From: an uncultured Collinsella sp. | GTDB taxonomy: Bacteria > Actinomycetota > Coriobacteriia > Coriobacteriales > Coriobacteriaceae | Assembly: GCA_900556675.1 (NCBI GenBank) | Contig: USQE01000087.1 | Span: 1-5,776, forward strand | DNA length: 5,776 nucleotides | Reading direction: 5' to 3' | Translations under genes and position numbers: made by a program | In this document: in pieces, positions 4,720 through 5,776 of the stretch | How positions within the stretch are numbered: position 1 is the first letter of the stretch | How the letters are laid out: each line of letters begins with the position of its first letter | The notes under the pieces: generated by a model | The model's database searches: none | Told to the model about the DNA's origin: nothing | The model's input: only the letters and a program-made list of their open reading frames with translations

Positions 4720-5571
4720 ATGCTTAATGGCTGCGCATACATATTGACGGTCGACGTGGGCAACACGTTCATTCGCTTTGGCCTGTTTGCCGAGGATTCG
4801 GCCGCGGCGCAGGAATGCCCGCTTGCGACGTGCGAGATCACGACGCCGTCGAGCATCACGGCCGACGAGGCGCGCATGAGGCTCGTGCAGGTCATGGGCG
4901 CGCTGGCAATCGATGCGGGCATGCCGGGTGTACTCGTTCCCGCGGCGGCCGTGCTGAGTTGTGTGGTGCCGGCGCTCGAGCGCCCGTGGAAGGCGGCGCT
5001 TTCCCGCACCTGCACGGGGCGCGTGCTCACCGTGGGGCCGGGACTTAAGACCGGCATGCCCGTGCACTACGACGATCCGGCCGAGATCGGCCCCGACCGC
5101 ATCGCCGACGCCGTGGCTGCCCGCGCCGTCTACGGCTCGCCGTGCATCGTGATCGACCTGGGCACTACGACCAATATCGAGGTCATCGATGCGCGCGGAA
5201 CCTTTGTCGGCGGCGTCATCGCGCCGGGTCTGGCACTTGGCGCCCGCTCGCTTTCGGCCGCTGCGGCGCGCCTGCCGCAGGTCGAGCCCTCGGCACCCAC
5301 ACATGTGATCGGTCGCAACACGCGCGAGGCCATGCGCTCGGGCGTGGTCTTGGGCGAGGTGGCCCGTATCGACGGCATGCTCGACATGGTGCTTGCCGAG
5401 ATGCGCTCGACCAAGGAGGCGGGGGAGGGTATCGTGCCCATCGTCATTACCGGCGACGATGCCGAGGCGCTCGCTGCGTTGGTCGGCCACAGCCTGACGG
5501 TAGACGACGCACTGACGCTGCGGGGTCTCGCCGAGCTGTACCGCATCAACCAAAAGCCTCGTCGCGCATAA
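4720..5571 (+). CDS. coaX: Type III pantothenate kinase
   Basis: CoaX is a cytosolic enzyme that phosphorylates pantothenate with ATP, the first step of coenzyme A synthesis. The type III form needs a monovalent cation and is not feedback-inhibited by CoA. The protein has 283 residues, slightly longer than the usual ~255-265. Family motifs in order are the phosphate-binding D-V-G-N-T (12-16), G-P-G-L-K-T-G (106-112), G-P-D-R (124-127) with Asp126 as the likely catalytic base, D-L-G-T (146-149) with Asp146 as a likely cation ligand, F-V-G-G-V-I-A-P-G (162-170), V-I-G-R-N-T, and the ending G-L-A-E-L-Y. One deviation stands out: after D-L-G-T the family usually has A-T-T, while this protein has T-T-N (150-152). 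ATG 4720 has AAAGGAG 8 nt upstream. The gene is divergent from the OPT gene, and the next gene has its own promoter. Confidence 0.93.
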   Translation: MLNGCAYILTVDVGNTFIRFGLFAEDSAAAQECPLATCEITTPSSITADEARMRLVQVMGALAIDAGMPGVLVPAAAVLSCVVPALERPWKAALSRTCTGRVLTVGPGLKTGMPVHYDDPAEIGPDRIADAVAARAVYGSPCIVIDLGTTTNIEVIDARGTFVGGVIAPGLALGARSLSAAAARLPQVEPSAPTHVIGRNTREAMRSGVVLGEVARIDGMLDMVLAEMRSTKEAGEGIVPIVITGDDAEALAALVGHSLTVDDALTLRGLAELYRINQKPRRA

Positions 5572-5572
5572 A

Positions 5573-5587
5573 GCCGAGGACGTCGGC
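5573..5587 (+). other. Short hairpin after coaX without a T run
   Basis: GCCGA, loop GGACG, TCGGC form a 5-bp stem directly after the coaX stop. A purine-rich stretch follows instead of T residues, so it is not a standard terminator. Read-through from coaX into the next gene remains likely. Confidence 0.25.
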
Positions 5588-5615
5588 GGGAGAGGAAACA
5601 ACCCCACCTTTCACC

Positions 5616-5624
5616 TGCTACAAT
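5616..5624 (+). promoter_or_regulatory. Extended -10 promoter of the deaminase-like gene
   Basis: TGC followed by TACAAT (5619-5624; five of six to consensus) is an extended -10 element, which can work without a good -35; the -35 position (AAACAA) is indeed poor. Transcription would start near 5631, 28 nt before the ATG. Confidence 0.5.
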
Positions 5625-5645
5625 GGGTCAAACTATTGCGATTTC

Positions 5646-5652
5646 GGAGGTG
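5646..5652 (+). promoter_or_regulatory. Ribosome binding site of the deaminase-like gene
   Basis: GGAGGTG is a full match to the 16S rRNA tail, with 8 nt between GGAGG and ATG 5659. It supports this start for the gene cut by the window edge. Confidence 0.8.
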
Positions 5653-5658
5653 TCTGCC

Positions 5659-5776
5659 ATGTCGGACGATCTTCATCAAACCACGTCGGGCAAGCGCCGC
5701 GACGTTATTAGCTGGGACGAGTTCTTTATGAGCGTAGCCATCGCCGCGCAGCGCCGCAGCAAGGATCCCAATACGC
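5659..5776 (+). CDS. dCMP deaminase family protein (ComEB-like), N-terminus only
   Basis: Only 39 codons are inside the window; the gene continues past the right edge. The protein begins M-S-D-D-L-H-Q and contains I-S-W-D-E-F-F-M-S-V-A followed by R-S-K-D-P-N-T. The I-S-W-[DN]-[EQ]-[YF]-F-M block and the S-K-D-P-x-T segment are characteristic of the N-terminus of deoxycytidylate deaminase / ComE operon protein 2 proteins, which convert dCMP to dUMP for dTMP synthesis. The zinc-binding H-x-E and P-C-x-x-C motifs that would prove activity are outside the window, so this rests on the N-terminal block alone. It follows coaX by 87 nt, with its own promoter and a strong ribosome binding site. Confidence 0.75.
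   Translation, partial: MSDDLHQTTSGKRRDVISWDEFFMSVAIAAQRRSKDPNT

Noticed and set aside
4675..5607. 310-codon frame on the - strand opposite coaX
   Set aside because: It is antisense to coaX, which shows every expected motif. The frame is Arg/His/Asp-rich and would read through the coaX promoter region.

Overview
The window looks like chromosomal DNA of a high-GC, anaerobic, gut-type actinobacterium, most likely Coriobacteriia and plausibly Collinsella. The reasons are a strong G/C bias at third codon positions, AGGAG-type ribosome binding sites, short intergenic gaps, and the gene mix: arylsulfotransferase, DUF389 membrane protein, OPT transporter, type III pantothenate kinase and a dCMP-deaminase-like protein. 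The genus is an inference from gene content and has not been tested. I see no mobile element, CRISPR array, rRNA or tRNA.

Layout. (1) Bases 1-701, + strand: the 3' end of an aryl-sulfate sulfotransferase gene whose start lies outside the window. (2) 702-891: a short control region with a possible -10 box, an inverted repeat near the predicted transcript start, and a 12-codon reading frame with an excellent ribosome binding site. That frame stops one base before the next gene. (3) 892-1341, + strand: an unrecognised small membrane-anchored protein that is clearly more AT-rich than its neighbours, closed by a hairpin terminator. (4) 1469-2608, - strand: a DUF389 membrane protein with a textbook 12-residue EF-hand-like loop in a cytosolic linker. 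(5) 2609-2823: its upstream region and the strong terminator of the next gene. (6) 2824-4527, - strand: an OPT-family transporter with a roughly 100-nt leader that can fold into a hairpin plus a possible pseudoknot just before its ribosome binding site. (7) 4528-4719: a divergent control region with two TATACT -10 boxes flanking a perfect AGTCAT-N6-ATGACT inverted repeat. (8) 4720-5571, + strand: coaX, type III pantothenate kinase. (9) 5659 to the end, + strand: the N-terminus of a cytidine/deoxycytidylate-deaminase-family protein with its own extended -10 promoter.

How they work together. The genes do not form one pathway. CoaX makes the first committed intermediate of coenzyme A, the deaminase feeds dTMP synthesis, the OPT protein imports peptides or metal chelates, and AssT moves sulfate between phenols. 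The only visible regulatory link is the shared region between the OPT gene and coaX. Most protein-level content is ordinary core genome. The best leads are regulatory (the OPT leader RNA, the divergent operator and the short leader frame), plus the EF-hand-like loop in DUF389. No complete new system is evident.
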